From positions 3,780,001-3,844,000 of the forward strand of contig NZ_CP076135.1 in the NCBI RefSeq assembly GCF_018736105.1: a stretch of DNA of 64,000 bases. The letters run 5' to 3'. The stretch comes from Bradyrhizobium sediminis (GTDB lineage Bacteria > Pseudomonadota > Alphaproteobacteria > Rhizobiales > Xanthobacteraceae). The notes under the pieces were generated by a model. That model was not told the origin of the DNA. It ran no database searches and was given only the letters and a program-made list of their open reading frames with translations. Within the stretch, counting starts at the first letter, position 1. Each line of letters begins with the position of its first letter. Shown here in pieces: positions 1 to 9,106 of the stretch. Made by a program: the position numbers and the translations under genes.

Positions 1-3000
1 GACCATGGCCAGACGCGCCGCGACCTGGGCGCGCGCCGCGCCCTCCAGCCGCTTGTCGATCTGATATTGCAGGAGTTCGGCGGCCTGATCGAGCAGGTCG
101 ACCCCGACCAGCCGGTCGGCGAGCCGGCGGATCATCTCGTCGCCGCGCCGTCCGATCGGTGTCAGTTCGCTGAATTCGTAGAACATCGCAAGCGCGTCGA
201 CCGGCGGAAGATCGTCGCCCTTCGGGCTGAGATAGATCTGCGCAAACAGCGTCGCCGCCGCATCCTGCGCAGCCCGCGAAATTTCCGAATTCGGCTCCAT
301 CTTGGTCGCGGTCTTGGCCGCCGCCAGCGATTCGCCGTAGCGGCCGGTATCGGTGTAGATGCGCGCCAGCATCTGCAGCGTCCGGATCTCGACCGCGTCG
401 CCGCGCCACGTCACCGACAGCGTCTCGAGTTCACGCAAGGCGTCGGCCTGGCTGATCTCCTCGCGCCGCTGGCGCAGGAAGACATTGAGCAGCCTGGCTT
501 CGGCCGCGGCGGCGCGGTCGGAAGATTCGATCGCGGCCTTGTATTCGCCCTCGGCATCCTTGTCGTGGCCGAGAGCCTCGGCCAGCCGGCCGTGCAGCAC
601 CGCCATCGCCGGCTTCATCTCGGGCGGGATGCCGACCACCTGCAGATCGCTGCCGCGTTTGGCGGCGCCGGAAAAATCCCTGACCTCGAGGGAAGCCCGC
701 ATCGCCTCCGAAATCACGATGCGCTGCAGTTCGATCGGCAGCGAGGTGATGGCGAATTCGACGTTCTTGAATTTCTCCCGCGCTTCCGACCACTTGCCCT
801 GCCGCGCCAGGCCGAGCGCCTTCCACAGCTGCGAATCGTAATTCGATCCGATCACGGGATTGGCAAGTTCCTTCAGGCCCTGTTCGGGGCGGCCCATCGC
901 GATGCTCGCGACCGCCCGCACCATCAAAGCGATCGGATCTTCCGATCCCGACTTGACGTCGGCGAGCGCGAGATCGGCAGCACCTCTGGCCTCCGGATAC
1001 ATCCCGCGCGACATGTAGAAGCGGGCAAGGTCGAGCCGGGCCTGCGTGCGCCGATGGGGCTCGAGCGCACCTGCCGCGGCGATCAGCGCATCCCGGCGCG
1101 TGATAAAGTCCTCCGCCTGGTTCTTCCGCCATTCGGCGACATCGAAAATCGGCCGCACCGCGGTGGTCGCCCGCTCGGCGGCGGAGTCGGCCGATGACAG
1201 CGTCAGGCCGCCGGGCCTGCCGATGATGACCTTGTCGGGCGCGACCTCGGCGCGGACGTCTTCGGAATTGGGATGGATGGCGACGCCGTGGATCGACTCC
1301 AGCAGCGACATCTCGACAAAATCATGCCGCTTGATGAAGCCGCGGACCGGCAGCGGCGCGGTGACTACCAGCAGCGTATCGCCGGCATCCGGATCGGTAA
1401 GCCGATGCAGCAGGCCGGGCCTGGACAAGGGAACGGTGACATTGGCGAGCGCTGGATCGGTGATGTTCCGGACCACCACCAGCGGCTGCGGGGGCGCCTG
1501 TATCGTATCGGCGAAGGTGAGCGTCCAGCCCGAGCCGCCCTGATCGTCGCCGCTCAGCGACGGCATTTGCGGGCGGCTGAGGCGGATGCGGATCGCCTGT
1601 CCCTTGTCGAGCGGGATCCGGCTCACATCGCCCAGCAGCGCCCCGCCCTTGCTGCGGATCGGCGCGATGTCGATCGGCTTCGTCGTATCGAACACCAGCC
1701 AGACGGTGTCGGCGCGGCGAAACGCCGCCGCGGGCGTCACCGTGGCGAAGGCAAACGTCAGCCGCAGGCCATCGCTGTCCCGCCTGGCGCTGACGGTCGC
1801 AGCCGCTTCGCCGGCCGCCACGGCCGGCGGGGCCTGAACGACCGGCTGTGCTTGAATTGCCGGCGGCGCCTTGATCTCCGGCGCCGGTCCGGAAGCAACG
1901 GGCGCCATTATGGCCGGGGCTTCGGCGGCGGGAGCCGGCGCCTCCTTGGGCATCTCATTCGATGGCGGCGCGGGCTGCGGCGATTCCGGCGCGGGCACGC
2001 TCTTCGGCGCCGCCTCGGGATTGATTTCGATCTTCGCCTGCTTCGCGATCATCTCCGACGTCGGCGGCACGATCTCGCTCGCCTGCCGGGACGCCAGAGG
2101 CTCGACGGGCTTCGCGGCCGGGGGGGCTGTCGCCGGAGCGGCTGTCGCCGGAGCATGCGAGGTATCGGCGACCGGCGCCGGCGGCGTTTGCGGCTGCTGG
2201 AAAGCAACGTCGATGATGTAGTTCTTCTCCTCGCGGAAGGAATGAACGTCGACGTCGCCGATCAGCGTGACTTGCACCGCGGAAGTGTCGCCTTCGACCT
2301 TCTGATCGATCGAGGCGATGTTCGACGGCGCCGCCAGCTTGGCGTCCGCCAGATCGAAGTTGAGTGCGGCGTTGAACAGCAGCGACAGTTTCTGGTCGTT
2401 CAGCACGCTGGAGACGCCGACGCCGTCGGGCATTTCGAACACGAAGCGGACGAAGGTCGGCTGCACCGAGGCGCGGACGCGAATCGGCGACCGCTTCTGG
2501 GCCAGCGCGGCCGCGCGCTGCTGGCGCAGAGCGCGCTCGGCGGCCCGCGCGCGCTCGGACAATTCGCGCACCACTTCGGCAGGCAGCGCCGGCGGCGGGC
2601 CGGTCCATGTGTCGGGCAACAGGTCGACGAACACCCGCTCACCCGCCGTCATGGTGTTGATGGTCACCCTCCGCGCCAGCGACAGCCGGATCGCCGAGCC
2701 ATCGGGATCGCGCCGCGCCGACCCGACATAATCGGGCACCGCGTCGGACAGTTTTTCGACCGGAATATCCACCGGGCGCTTGAACCGGATCACGAGGATG
2801 GAGCCGGCGGTGGACACGTCGGACTCGACGTCCTCGGCGAGCTTGAGAACCAGCCGGGCGTAGCCGCCGGCAGCCGAAAACGTCGCGGCTCCCCTCACCG
2901 GCTCGGTCTGGGCCAGACCGGGCGAGGTCAGGCCGAACAGGACCAGCCCGGCGGCGAGCCATGACGTCCGGCCGGGACAACGCCGCGCCGTCCGCGCGCA

Positions 3001-3072
3001 AGCACGGCGTCGCGACCAGAATCCAGCGGCAGCCGTTCGCGCCATTTCAAGGAGTCTTTCAGCTTCGACCAT
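1..3072 (-). CDS. TPR-containing exported protein (C-terminus beyond window)
   Basis: The frame stays open from an ATG at 3072 to the first base of the window, so 1024 residues are visible and the stop lies outside. A basic N-terminus is followed by a hydrophobic segment (about residues 38-54) ending in an Ala-Gln signal-peptidase-like site, so the protein is probably exported. Next comes an AMIN/cohesin-like beta region, a Pro/Ala-rich linker (around residues 270-400) and then helical repeats of TPR type that run to the window edge. It lies 80 nt downstream of motE on the same strand, so it probably belongs to the fliL-fliM-motE transcript and may serve motor or envelope assembly (inference). 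An internal ATG at 3045 is an alternative start; neither has a clear ribosome-binding site. The exact function is unknown. Confidence 0.8.
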   Translation of the reverse strand, partial: MVEAERLLEMARTAAAGFWSRRRACARTARRCPGRTSWLAAGLVLFGLTSPGLAQTEPVRGAATFSAAGGYARLVLKLAEDVESDVSTAGSILVIRFKRPVDIPVEKLSDAVPDYVGSARRDPDGSAIRLSLARRVTINTMTAGERVFVDLLPDTWTGPPPALPAEVVRELSERARAAERALRQQRAAALAQKRSPIRVRASVQPTFVRFVFEMPDGVGVSSVLNDQKLSLLFNAALNFDLADAKLAAPSNIASIDQKVEGDTSAVQVTLIGDVDVHSFREEKNYIIDVAFQQPQTPPAPVADTSHAPATAAPATAPPAAKPVEPLASRQASEIVPPTSEMIAKQAKIEINPEAAPKSVPAPESPQPAPPSNEMPKEAPAPAAEAPAIMAPVASGPAPEIKAPPAIQAQPVVQAPPAVAAGEAAATVSARRDSDGLRLTFAFATVTPAAAFRRADTVWLVFDTTKPIDIAPIRSKGGALLGDVSRIPLDKGQAIRIRLSRPQMPSLSGDDQGGSGWTLTFADTIQAPPQPLVVVRNITDPALANVTVPLSRPGLLHRLTDPDAGDTLLVVTAPLPVRGFIKRHDFVEMSLLESIHGVAIHPNSEDVRAEVAPDKVIIGRPGGLTLSSADSAAERATTAVRPIFDVAEWRKNQAEDFITRRDALIAAAGALEPHRRTQARLDLARFYMSRGMYPEARGAADLALADVKSGSEDPIALMVRAVASIAMGRPEQGLKELANPVIGSNYDSQLWKALGLARQGKWSEAREKFKNVEFAITSLPIELQRIVISEAMRASLEVRDFSGAAKRGSDLQVVGIPPEMKPAMAVLHGRLAEALGHDKDAEGEYKAAIESSDRAAAAEARLLNVFLRQRREEISQADALRELETLSVTWRGDAVEIRTLQMLARIYTDTGRYGESLAAAKTATKMEPNSEISRAAQDAAATLFAQIYLSPKGDDLPPVDALAMFYEFSELTPIGRRGDEMIRRLADRLVGVDLLDQAAELLQYQIDKRLEGAARAQVAARLAMV

Positions 3073-3152
3073 CTGTTGTATCGACGGGACGCCCTCACCC
3101 CGCGCTTTCGAATCCTAGAATTGGCGAATTAAGAGGCTGTTAATTATTCCTG

Positions 3153-3923
3153 CTAATTGGACTTTTGCTGCAGCATCTTGCCCTCGATTTTCGGCAATTC
3201 GGTCATGGCGGCGGACTTGTCCGATCCGGCGCGGCGCGCCAGTTCGACCGTCAACCGCTCGGCCGCTTCCGGCTGCATCAGGCCGAGAATATCGGACATC
3301 TTGCGCGGCGCGATCTGCGAGGCGATTTCGAACAGCACTCCCATCTCGAGCCGGTCGAACACCTTGGCGGCATCCTTCGGCTTCATGCCCTCATACATGG
3401 TGATGATGCCCTTGAAACGGGCGGCGTCGGCCTCGCTCCTTTGCCCGGCTGCGGTGCTGATCCGCGATTCGACCGCCTTCAGCTCCTCGACCTTGGTTTC
3501 GATCCGCTTTTCGGCTGACTTGAGCAGGCTCTCGCGAATGTCGATTTCGCGCGCACGCGCCTCCAGTTCCTGCCGGCGCTGTTGCAGCCGTTCAAGGATC
3601 GCGCGCTCCGATGCCGACACCGGCGCGCTCTGTTCCGGACGGACTGCGACGCCGTCGGGCTTGGTCACTTCCGGCGGCGCGGCGGTGGGCTTGGGAGCCT
3701 CCTCCTTCTTCGCCGCGACCGAACCGGTGATGTCGGCGGGATCGGATTTACCTCCGACCGGAAAGTTCAGGGTTTCCTGCGCCCAGGATTTCTGGGTGCT
3801 GTGCGGCTGATAGTCGAACACGTAACCGCCATCGATCACCAGTCCGGCGACCTTGAGCACGGCAAGGCCGAGGATCGCGATCAGGACGACCGGGATAACG
3901 CGAATGTCACGAAAGGATTTCAT
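3153..3923 (-). CDS. motE: MotE family flagellar motor chaperone (MgtE N-domain-like)
   Basis: A 256-residue protein. It has one N-terminal membrane segment (about residues 9-30), a Pro/Ala-rich periplasmic linker, a charged coiled coil (about 105-165) and a C-terminal MgtE-N-like helical domain (about 170-240, with a MEGMKPKDAAKVFDRLE-like core). In alphaproteobacteria MotE is the periplasmic chaperone that stabilises and targets MotC for motor function. The start overlaps the stop of the upstream DUF6468 gene by 4 nt (ATGA), which points to translational coupling in the fliL-fliM operon. The annotation follows domain order and context. MotC is not in the window. Confidence 0.85.
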   Translation of the reverse strand: MKSFRDIRVIPVVLIAILGLAVLKVAGLVIDGGYVFDYQPHSTQKSWAQETLNFPVGGKSDPADITGSVAAKKEEAPKPTAAPPEVTKPDGVAVRPEQSAPVSASERAILERLQQRRQELEARAREIDIRESLLKSAEKRIETKVEELKAVESRISTAAGQRSEADAARFKGIITMYEGMKPKDAAKVFDRLEMGVLFEIASQIAPRKMSDILGLMQPEAAERLTVELARRAGSDKSAAMTELPKIEGKMLQQKSN

Positions 3924-4366
3924 GCAGCCAGGCCATCAGACCTTCTGCGCTCGGAGAACGCCTGCGCCGCCGCGGCAACCGCCTTGGCCGACGATACCCT
4001 GGGAGCCGCCGGCGCCACCGGTTCCAATTCGGACAACGGCCTTGCGGCGAGCGCGATCTTGGACAGTCGGCGGATGACGTTGTCGCCTTCGGCGAGATGT
4101 TTCTTCAGCTGCTGCGACATCTGGGCCGCCGCGGTCAGTTGGTTGCCGAGATTCTCGTTGACGTCGCGAACGGTGTGTTTGAGGCCGCCGATGGCGCGCT
4201 CGGCGATTTCGGTGGCGGTGATCAGTTCCCCGATCGTCGCCTTCAGCGAATGCTCGTCCGCCTTCAGCCGCTTCAGCCTGGTGTTCAGCAGCATGCAATA
4301 GCCGATCGTCAGCAGCAGCAGCACCGCCACCAGGCTCTCGATCACAATTCCAAATGAATGACTCAT
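3920..4366 (-). CDS. DUF6468 membrane protein of the fliM-motE operon
   Basis: A 148-residue protein with one N-terminal transmembrane segment (about residues 6-27). A mostly helical cytoplasmic or periplasmic region follows, with a heptad-like pattern (about 30-105), and then an Ala-rich tail. It matches the DUF6468 family, which in alphaproteobacteria sits between fliM and motE. Its start overlaps the fliM stop by 4 nt and its stop overlaps the motE start by 4 nt, so all three are likely made together. Its role is not established; the location implies motor or switch assembly. Confidence 0.8.
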   Translation of the reverse strand: MSHSFGIVIESLVAVLLLLTIGYCMLLNTRLKRLKADEHSLKATIGELITATEIAERAIGGLKHTVRDVNENLGNQLTAAAQMSQQLKKHLAEGDNVIRRLSKIALAARPLSELEPVAPAAPRVSSAKAVAAAAQAFSERRRSDGLAA

Positions 4367-5565
4367 TGGGCCTCCATCAACTTGGTTTGCTCATCGGCCT
4401 TCTCGAACATCGCGAAGGTGGTATTCGGCTTGCGGAGCTGTTTGGTGACGCGAATGGCGACCCGATCGCCGACGCGCCCCATCCGCCCTTCGGTCAGGGT
4501 GACGCTGCCGCAACGCACCGCGACCAGCGCGTCGGCGCGCATTTCGAGCGGCAGGGTGTCGCCGACCTTCAGCTTCATCAGCTGCTTGAGCGGGATATCG
4601 GCCTCATAGAGCACGGCATCGACCGAGATCTGCGCCTGCGCCACTTCCGTGGCGAAATGTCCTTCCCAGATCGGATCACGGCCGAATTTCTCGCCCATGA
4701 ACATCTGCAGCAGAACGGCGCGGATCGGTTCGATGGTCGCGTAAGGCAGCAGCAGTTCGATATTGCCGCCGCGGTCTTCCATGTCGATGCGCAGCCGCAC
4801 CAGGATCGCGGCATTGGCGGGCCGGCTGATGGCGGCGAAGCGCGGATTGGTTTCCAGCCGGTCGATCGTGAACTTGACCGGCGACAGCGGCCGGAACGCC
4901 TGCTCGGCGTCGGCCAGCACGACTTCGACCAGCCTCTTGACCAGATTGGTTTCGATCGTCGTATAGGGCCGGCCCTCGATGCGCAGCGAGGTCTGGCCGC
5001 GGCGGCCGCCGAGCAGAACGTCGATCATCGAATAGATCAGACTCGAGTCCACCGTGGCGAGGCCGAAATTCTCCCACTCCTCGGCCTTGAATACGCTGAG
5101 CACCGCCGGCAGCGGGATCGAATTCATGTAGTCGCCGAACCGCACCGAGGTGATGCGATCGAGCGAGACTTCGACGTTGTCGCTGGTGAAGTTGCGCAAG
5201 GAAGTGGTCATCAGCCGCACCAGGCGGTCGAAGACGATTTCGAGCATCGGCAGACGCTCGTAGGAGACCATCGCCGAATCGATGATGGCGCGAATGCCGG
5301 AATTGTCGTCGAGATTGACTTCGCCGACGGAGAAGCCGAGCAGATTGTCGATTTCCTCCTGCGACAGGACGCGCTCGCCGCCGTTCTTGCCGCCGCCGAA
5401 GTCGCGACTGCCATCTTCGACCATCGCGGCCCACTGCAGCGCCATGGTGCCGGAGATTTCGTTGGCGGCGGCCGCGGCCGCGGCTTCCGCCGGATCCTCG
5501 GAATCCAGGCTCGCTTCCCATTGGGCTGCGATTGCGTCCTGGTCGTCGAGTGGATTGCCCGCCAT
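4363..5565 (-). CDS. fliM: Flagellar motor switch protein FliM
   Basis: A 400-residue C-ring protein that binds phosphorylated CheY and sets rotation direction. The usual extreme N-terminal CheY-binding motif (LSQEEIDNLLG) is at residues 67-77, preceded by an acidic, Ala-rich extension of about 66 residues. The CheC-like middle domain (from about residue 90) and the C-terminal SpoA/FliN-like domain (about 300-385) follow and look complete. The extension is typical of the Bradyrhizobium form as I know it. The gene lies 18 nt downstream of fliL and overlaps DUF6468 by 4 nt. Confidence 0.96.
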   Translation of the reverse strand: MAGNPLDDQDAIAAQWEASLDSEDPAEAAAAAAANEISGTMALQWAAMVEDGSRDFGGGKNGGERVLSQEEIDNLLGFSVGEVNLDDNSGIRAIIDSAMVSYERLPMLEIVFDRLVRLMTTSLRNFTSDNVEVSLDRITSVRFGDYMNSIPLPAVLSVFKAEEWENFGLATVDSSLIYSMIDVLLGGRRGQTSLRIEGRPYTTIETNLVKRLVEVVLADAEQAFRPLSPVKFTIDRLETNPRFAAISRPANAAILVRLRIDMEDRGGNIELLLPYATIEPIRAVLLQMFMGEKFGRDPIWEGHFATEVAQAQISVDAVLYEADIPLKQLMKLKVGDTLPLEMRADALVAVRCGSVTLTEGRMGRVGDRVAIRVTKQLRKPNTTFAMFEKADEQTKLMEAQ

Positions 5566-5583
5566 GATGCTAGATCCGTCTGG

Positions 5584-6090
5584 TCACTGGACGACAATTT
5601 CCTTGAACAACACGGCCGAGACCGTATTCGGCGCGACCGCCACGTTGACCCGCTTGGTCAGTTCTTCCTTGAGGCGAAACAGGCCGGCGGAGCCGTAGAG
5701 ATCGGCCGGCCGCAGCTCGCGCAGGTAGGTCTGGAAGATGTCGGTGACGCGCGGCATCGCCGGCTTGATCGCCTCGACCTGCTTTTCTTCCCTGACCTCG
5801 AGCACGACCTTGACCTTGAGGTATTGCACGCGCTCACCGGGCAGCCCGACCAGATTGACCAGCATGTCCGGCACATCCATGAACACGGCCGGCTTCGCCG
5901 CCGGCGAAGCCTCGGCGTGCTTTTCCTCGCCGTGGCCGCCCTTGAAGAAGAGCAACCAGGCCCCGGCGCCGCCGCCGATGATGGCGAACAGGCCGAGGAC
6001 CGCGATGATCAGCTTGAGCTTGCCCTTCGGGGCCGGAGCCGCGGCTTCGCCGCCGTCAGCGCCGCCTTCCATCTGATCGTTGTCTGCCAT
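5584..6090 (-). CDS. fliL: Flagellar basal body-associated protein FliL
   Basis: A 168-residue single-pass inner-membrane protein. It has a short charged cytoplasmic N-terminus, a transmembrane helix at about residues 25-49, a linker and a periplasmic FliL domain (about 65-168) that contacts the stator. It is the first gene of the leftward motility operon. The region upstream carries a CGTTAACCAT motif at 6204-6213 but no clear sigma-54 element in this orientation. The start is the only ATG that leaves the family N-terminus intact; the Shine-Dalgarno is GC-rich and weak. Confidence 0.93.
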   Translation of the reverse strand: MADNDQMEGGADGGEAAAPAPKGKLKLIIAVLGLFAIIGGGAGAWLLFFKGGHGEEKHAEASPAAKPAVFMDVPDMLVNLVGLPGERVQYLKVKVVLEVREEKQVEAIKPAMPRVTDIFQTYLRELRPADLYGSAGLFRLKEELTKRVNVAVAPNTVSAVLFKEIVVQ

Positions 6091-6203
6091 CGCCCGCCCG
6101 CCGAAGTATTAGGAAACCAACCCGATGCCGTGAGGCAGGCTATGACGCGATACAAATGCCCCCAGCGCACACGCGCTCTCTGGATGGTGACGCTAAGGTA
6201 ATA

Positions 6204-6213
6204 ATGGTTAACG
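6204..6213 (-). promoter_or_regulatory. CGTTAACCAT motif, CtrA half-site-like, upstream of fliL
   Basis: On the minus strand the ten bases read CGTTAACCAT, 114 nt before the fliL start. The TTAACC core matches one half of the CtrA box. The same ten-mer, or one with a single change at the end, recurs before fliX, flagellin 1 and the Hpt gene. CtrA control of fliL-fliM is established in Caulobacter; here it is inferred. Confidence 0.45.
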
Positions 6214-6340
6214 GAACCTTTCTTTTGCCCAACGGGTAGGAAAAAACTGCCGGGCAAACATGGTCAACAAGACCTTATTGCCGCCCCTCCGGGCCCTCTC
6301 CGAAACACCTAAGCCATTCCAAACTGGAGATTTTCCCAAC

Positions 6341-6356
6341 TGGCACGGCTTTCGCT
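6341..6356 (+). promoter_or_regulatory. Sigma-54-type promoter of the flgF operon
   Basis: The bases TGGCACG-N4-TCGC fit the -24/-12 consensus TGGCACG-N4-TTGC, with a perfect -24 half, the invariant GC of the -12 half and correct spacing. It lies about 100 nt before flgF. The same variant (TCGC) occurs before flgI. Rod and hook genes are sigma-54 dependent in Caulobacter and relatives. Confidence 0.65.
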
Positions 6357-6456
6357 CTGAGTATGGCGAACCGCGGCTTGGGAGAGCCTTCGGTTCGGCA
6401 GGATCCGCGAACGGCTTGGGAGAGCCTCTTTCGGATCGATCAGGGGAGAACCACCG

Positions 6457-7221
6457 ATGGAGAATACGCTTCTCATCGGACTATCGCGGCAGATGGTGCT
6501 GGAACGACAGATGGATGTCGTCGCCAACAACGTCGCGAACGTCAACACGACGGGCTACAAGGCCGACCGCTCGCTGTTCGAGGAATTCCTCAACTCGCGC
6601 GCGCATGAAGACAATTTCGTCGGACGCGACCGCCGGGTCAGCTATGTGCAGGACCGCGGCACCTTCAAGGATTTCTCGCAGGGACCGGTCGAGCAGACCA
6701 AGAACCCGCTCGATGTCGCGATCGAGGGTAACGGCTTCCTGGTGGTGCAGACTCCGGCCGGCGAGCGCTACACCCGCGACGGCGGACTGCAGATCAACAA
6801 CCTCGGCCAGATCGTCAACGTCTCCGGCTACCCGGTGCTCGGCGCCAGCGGCCCGATCGTGATTCAGCAGACCGACAAGGCAGTCACCATCGCCGGCGAC
6901 GGCAACGTCACGGTCGTCGAGGGCAACAACCGGATCGACTCGGTGCGCGGCAAGCTGCGGCTGGTCTCGTTCGCCGACGCGCAGAAGCTGGTGAAGGAAG
7001 GCTCCAACCTCTATTCGGCCGGCGCCGGCACCGCGGCGCAGCCCGACACCGCCTCGAAGCTGCGCCAGGGCTTCATCGAAAAATCCAACGTCAATTCCGT
7101 GGCCGAGATGAGCCGCATGATCGAGGTGACGCGTACCTACACGCAGATCTCGTCCATGCTGCAGCAGCAGGGCGACCTGCGCAAAACCGCTCTCGACCGG
7201 CTCGCCGACGTTCCGGCGTAA
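6457..7221 (+). CDS. flgF: Flagellar basal-body rod protein FlgF
   Basis: A 254-residue proximal rod subunit. The N-terminal rod signature (residues 1-30, with NNVANVNTTGYKAD) and the C-terminal FlgE/F/G helix that includes MIEVTRTYTQISSM are both present. It is exported by the flagellar type III apparatus and so has no Sec signal. It is first in the flgF-flgG-flgA-flgH operon, with a sigma-54-like element upstream and GGGGAGA as ribosome-binding site. FlgG starts 12 nt after its stop. Confidence 0.95.
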   Translation: MENTLLIGLSRQMVLERQMDVVANNVANVNTTGYKADRSLFEEFLNSRAHEDNFVGRDRRVSYVQDRGTFKDFSQGPVEQTKNPLDVAIEGNGFLVVQTPAGERYTRDGGLQINNLGQIVNVSGYPVLGASGPIVIQQTDKAVTIAGDGNVTVVEGNNRIDSVRGKLRLVSFADAQKLVKEGSNLYSAGAGTAAQPDTASKLRQGFIEKSNVNSVAEMSRMIEVTRTYTQISSMLQQQGDLRKTALDRLADVPA

Positions 7222-7233
7222 GGAGAACCAACC

Positions 7234-8022
7234 ATGCGCATTCTTTACACCGCAGCGACCGGAATGGCGGCACAGGAACTCAACGTTCAGGTGATTTCCA
7301 ACAACATCGCGAACATGCGCACCACCGGCTACAAGAAGCAACGCGCCGCGTTCCAGGACCTGATCTACGACCACGTCCGCCGGGTCGGCGCCCAGGCCTC
7401 CGACCAGGGCACCATCCTGCCGGTCGGCATCGATCTCGGCGGCGGCGTCAAGACGGTGGGCACGCCCCGGCTGATGGGCCAGGGCTCGCTGCTGCCGACC
7501 GGCAACGAACTCGACATCGCGATCCGCGGCGAAGGCTTCTTCAAGATCCAGATGCCCGACGGCACCTACACCTATACCCGCGACGGCTCATTCCAGATGG
7601 ACGCGCAGGGCCGCGTCGTCACCGCGCAGGGCAATCCGGTGCAGCCGACGATCACGATACCGCAGAGCGCCTCCGGCCTGACTATCAACTCGCAGGGCCA
7701 GGTGACGGTGACGCTGCCGGGATCGACCACGCCGACCACCGTCGGCCAGATCGGGCTGACGCGGTTCATCAACAAGGCCGGCCTGCAGCCGATCGGCGAC
7801 AATCTGTTCACCGACACCCCGGCCTCGGGCACGCCGCAGGACGGCATCGCCAGCACCGATGGCTTCGGCGACATGCAGCAGTCCAACCTCGAACAGGCCA
7901 ACGTCGATCCGGTCTCCGAGATCTCCGACCTGATCGCGGCGCAGCGCGCCTACGAGATGAACGCCAAGGTCATCAGCGCCGCCGACCAGATGTTGCAATC
8001 CACTTCCAACATGTTCCGCTGA
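7234..8022 (+). CDS. flgG: Flagellar distal rod protein FlgG
   Basis: A 262-residue protein, the standard FlgG length. The N-terminal signature is SNNIANMRTTGYKKQ and the C-terminal motif is AQRAYEMNAKVI followed by a D0 helix. FlgG builds the distal rod that crosses the peptidoglycan and outer membrane inside the L and P rings. An AAGGAGA-type ribosome-binding site lies just before the ATG. It is tightly spaced between flgF and flgA. Confidence 0.97.
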   Translation: MRILYTAATGMAAQELNVQVISNNIANMRTTGYKKQRAAFQDLIYDHVRRVGAQASDQGTILPVGIDLGGGVKTVGTPRLMGQGSLLPTGNELDIAIRGEGFFKIQMPDGTYTYTRDGSFQMDAQGRVVTAQGNPVQPTITIPQSASGLTINSQGQVTVTLPGSTTPTTVGQIGLTRFINKAGLQPIGDNLFTDTPASGTPQDGIASTDGFGDMQQSNLEQANVDPVSEISDLIAAQRAYEMNAKVISAADQMLQSTSNMFR

Positions 8023-8033
8023 GGACGCTGAAA

Positions 8034-9101
8034 ATGTTCGTCCGTTCGCTTTCCCTCGCCATCGCCCTGCTCGCCGCCGCATCCGCGGCCGCATTGGGCC
8101 AGACCCGAGACGGCGCCATCGCGACGCCGGTGCTGCGCGCCAATGTCACGGTATCGGGCGACCTGGTGCGGATCGGCGACGTCATCGACAACGCCGGCCC
8201 CGCGGCGGGAATCGCGATCTATCGCGCGCCGGATCTCGGCACGACAGGGACGCTGCCGGTCGACCGGGTGCTGACCGCGTTGCGCGCGCACCAGGTGATC
8301 GGTGTCGACACCCGCGACCTCAGGGAGATTTCCGTCACCCGGCTGGCGCGGACGCTGGAGGGCAAGGACATCGAGCTCGCCGTCGCCCGTGCGCTGGAGC
8401 GCCGGAACGGCCTCGGCGACGCCGCCAATCTCGGCCTGACCTTCGACCGCGACGCCGGCGATGTCAGGCTGGACGCCGCCAACAGCGGCGCGCTGCACCC
8501 CGCTTCGGTGCGCTACGACGCGCGCAACGGCCGCTTCGACGTGACGCTCGAGATATCGAACGACGGCGGCGCGGCCCCGGTCAAGCTGCGCTTCGCCGGC
8601 ACCGTGATCGAGACCGTCGAGGCCGCGGTGCTGGCGCGCGGCGTCGAGCGCAATGAAGTGCTGAAAGCCTCCGACGTGGTGATCGAGCGCCGGCCGAAGG
8701 CCGAGGTCGGCAACGACGCCGCCCGCCGCGACCGCGCGGTCGGCATGCAGGCGCGCCGGCAGTTGCGCGCCGGCCAGGCGGTGCGGCTCGCCGATCTCGC
8801 CAAGCCCGATCTGGTGCAGCGCGACCAGAGCGTCACTTTGACCTACCAGGCCGCCGGACTCTATCTCACCATCCGCGGCAAGGCGCTGGAGAGCGGCACC
8901 GAAGGCGATGTCGTCAACGTGCTCAACCTGCAATCCAAGCGCACCATTTCCGGCGTCGTCACCGGCCGCGGCCAGGTATCGATCACGGTCGCGACGCCCC
9001 GGCTGCCCGACACCTCAGACGCGACCTCCGCCATCGACGCAGCGCCGGTCGCGGTCGCCGCCGCCAACGCCAATACGCCCGTGTCTCCAAAAGCCGAGTA
9101 A
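8034..9101 (+). CDS. flgA: Flagella basal body P-ring formation protein FlgA
   Basis: A 355-residue periplasmic chaperone for FlgI polymerisation. It has a Sec signal peptide (about residues 1-23) and a C-terminal SAF domain with the RAGQAVRLADLAKPDLV motif and the usual FlgA ending (about 215-325). It is longer than enteric FlgA because of an N-terminal domain and an Ala-rich tail, as is usual in alphaproteobacteria. It sits 11 nt after flgG, while its client FlgI is encoded about 15 kb away at 24451. Confidence 0.92.
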   Translation: MFVRSLSLAIALLAAASAAALGQTRDGAIATPVLRANVTVSGDLVRIGDVIDNAGPAAGIAIYRAPDLGTTGTLPVDRVLTALRAHQVIGVDTRDLREISVTRLARTLEGKDIELAVARALERRNGLGDAANLGLTFDRDAGDVRLDAANSGALHPASVRYDARNGRFDVTLEISNDGGAAPVKLRFAGTVIETVEAAVLARGVERNEVLKASDVVIERRPKAEVGNDAARRDRAVGMQARRQLRAGQAVRLADLAKPDLVQRDQSVTLTYQAAGLYLTIRGKALESGTEGDVVNVLNLQSKRTISGVVTGRGQVSITVATPRLPDTSDATSAIDAAPVAVAAANANTPVSPKAE

Positions 9102-9106
9102 TGTAG

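Larger units (their letters stand above)
6091..6456. promoter_or_regulatory. Divergent fliL/flgF intergenic control region
   Basis: These 366 bases hold no convincing gene. They separate the leftward fliL operon from the rightward flgF operon. Two sites stand out: CGTTAACCAT on the minus strand at 6204-6213, facing fliL, and a sigma-54-like element at 6341-6356, facing flgF. A GGGGAGA ribosome-binding site is visible just before flgF. Confidence 0.7.

Noticed and set aside
1273..2964. 563-codon plus-strand frame at the left end, and a second one at 67-1197
   Set aside because: The minus strand reads through the whole stretch as one TPR protein with signal peptide and linker. The plus-strand frames are Arg-rich shadows.
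4354..6201. 615-codon plus-strand frame over fliL and fliM
   Set aside because: It lies opposite clear FliL and FliM coding sequence and has no start signal or domain.
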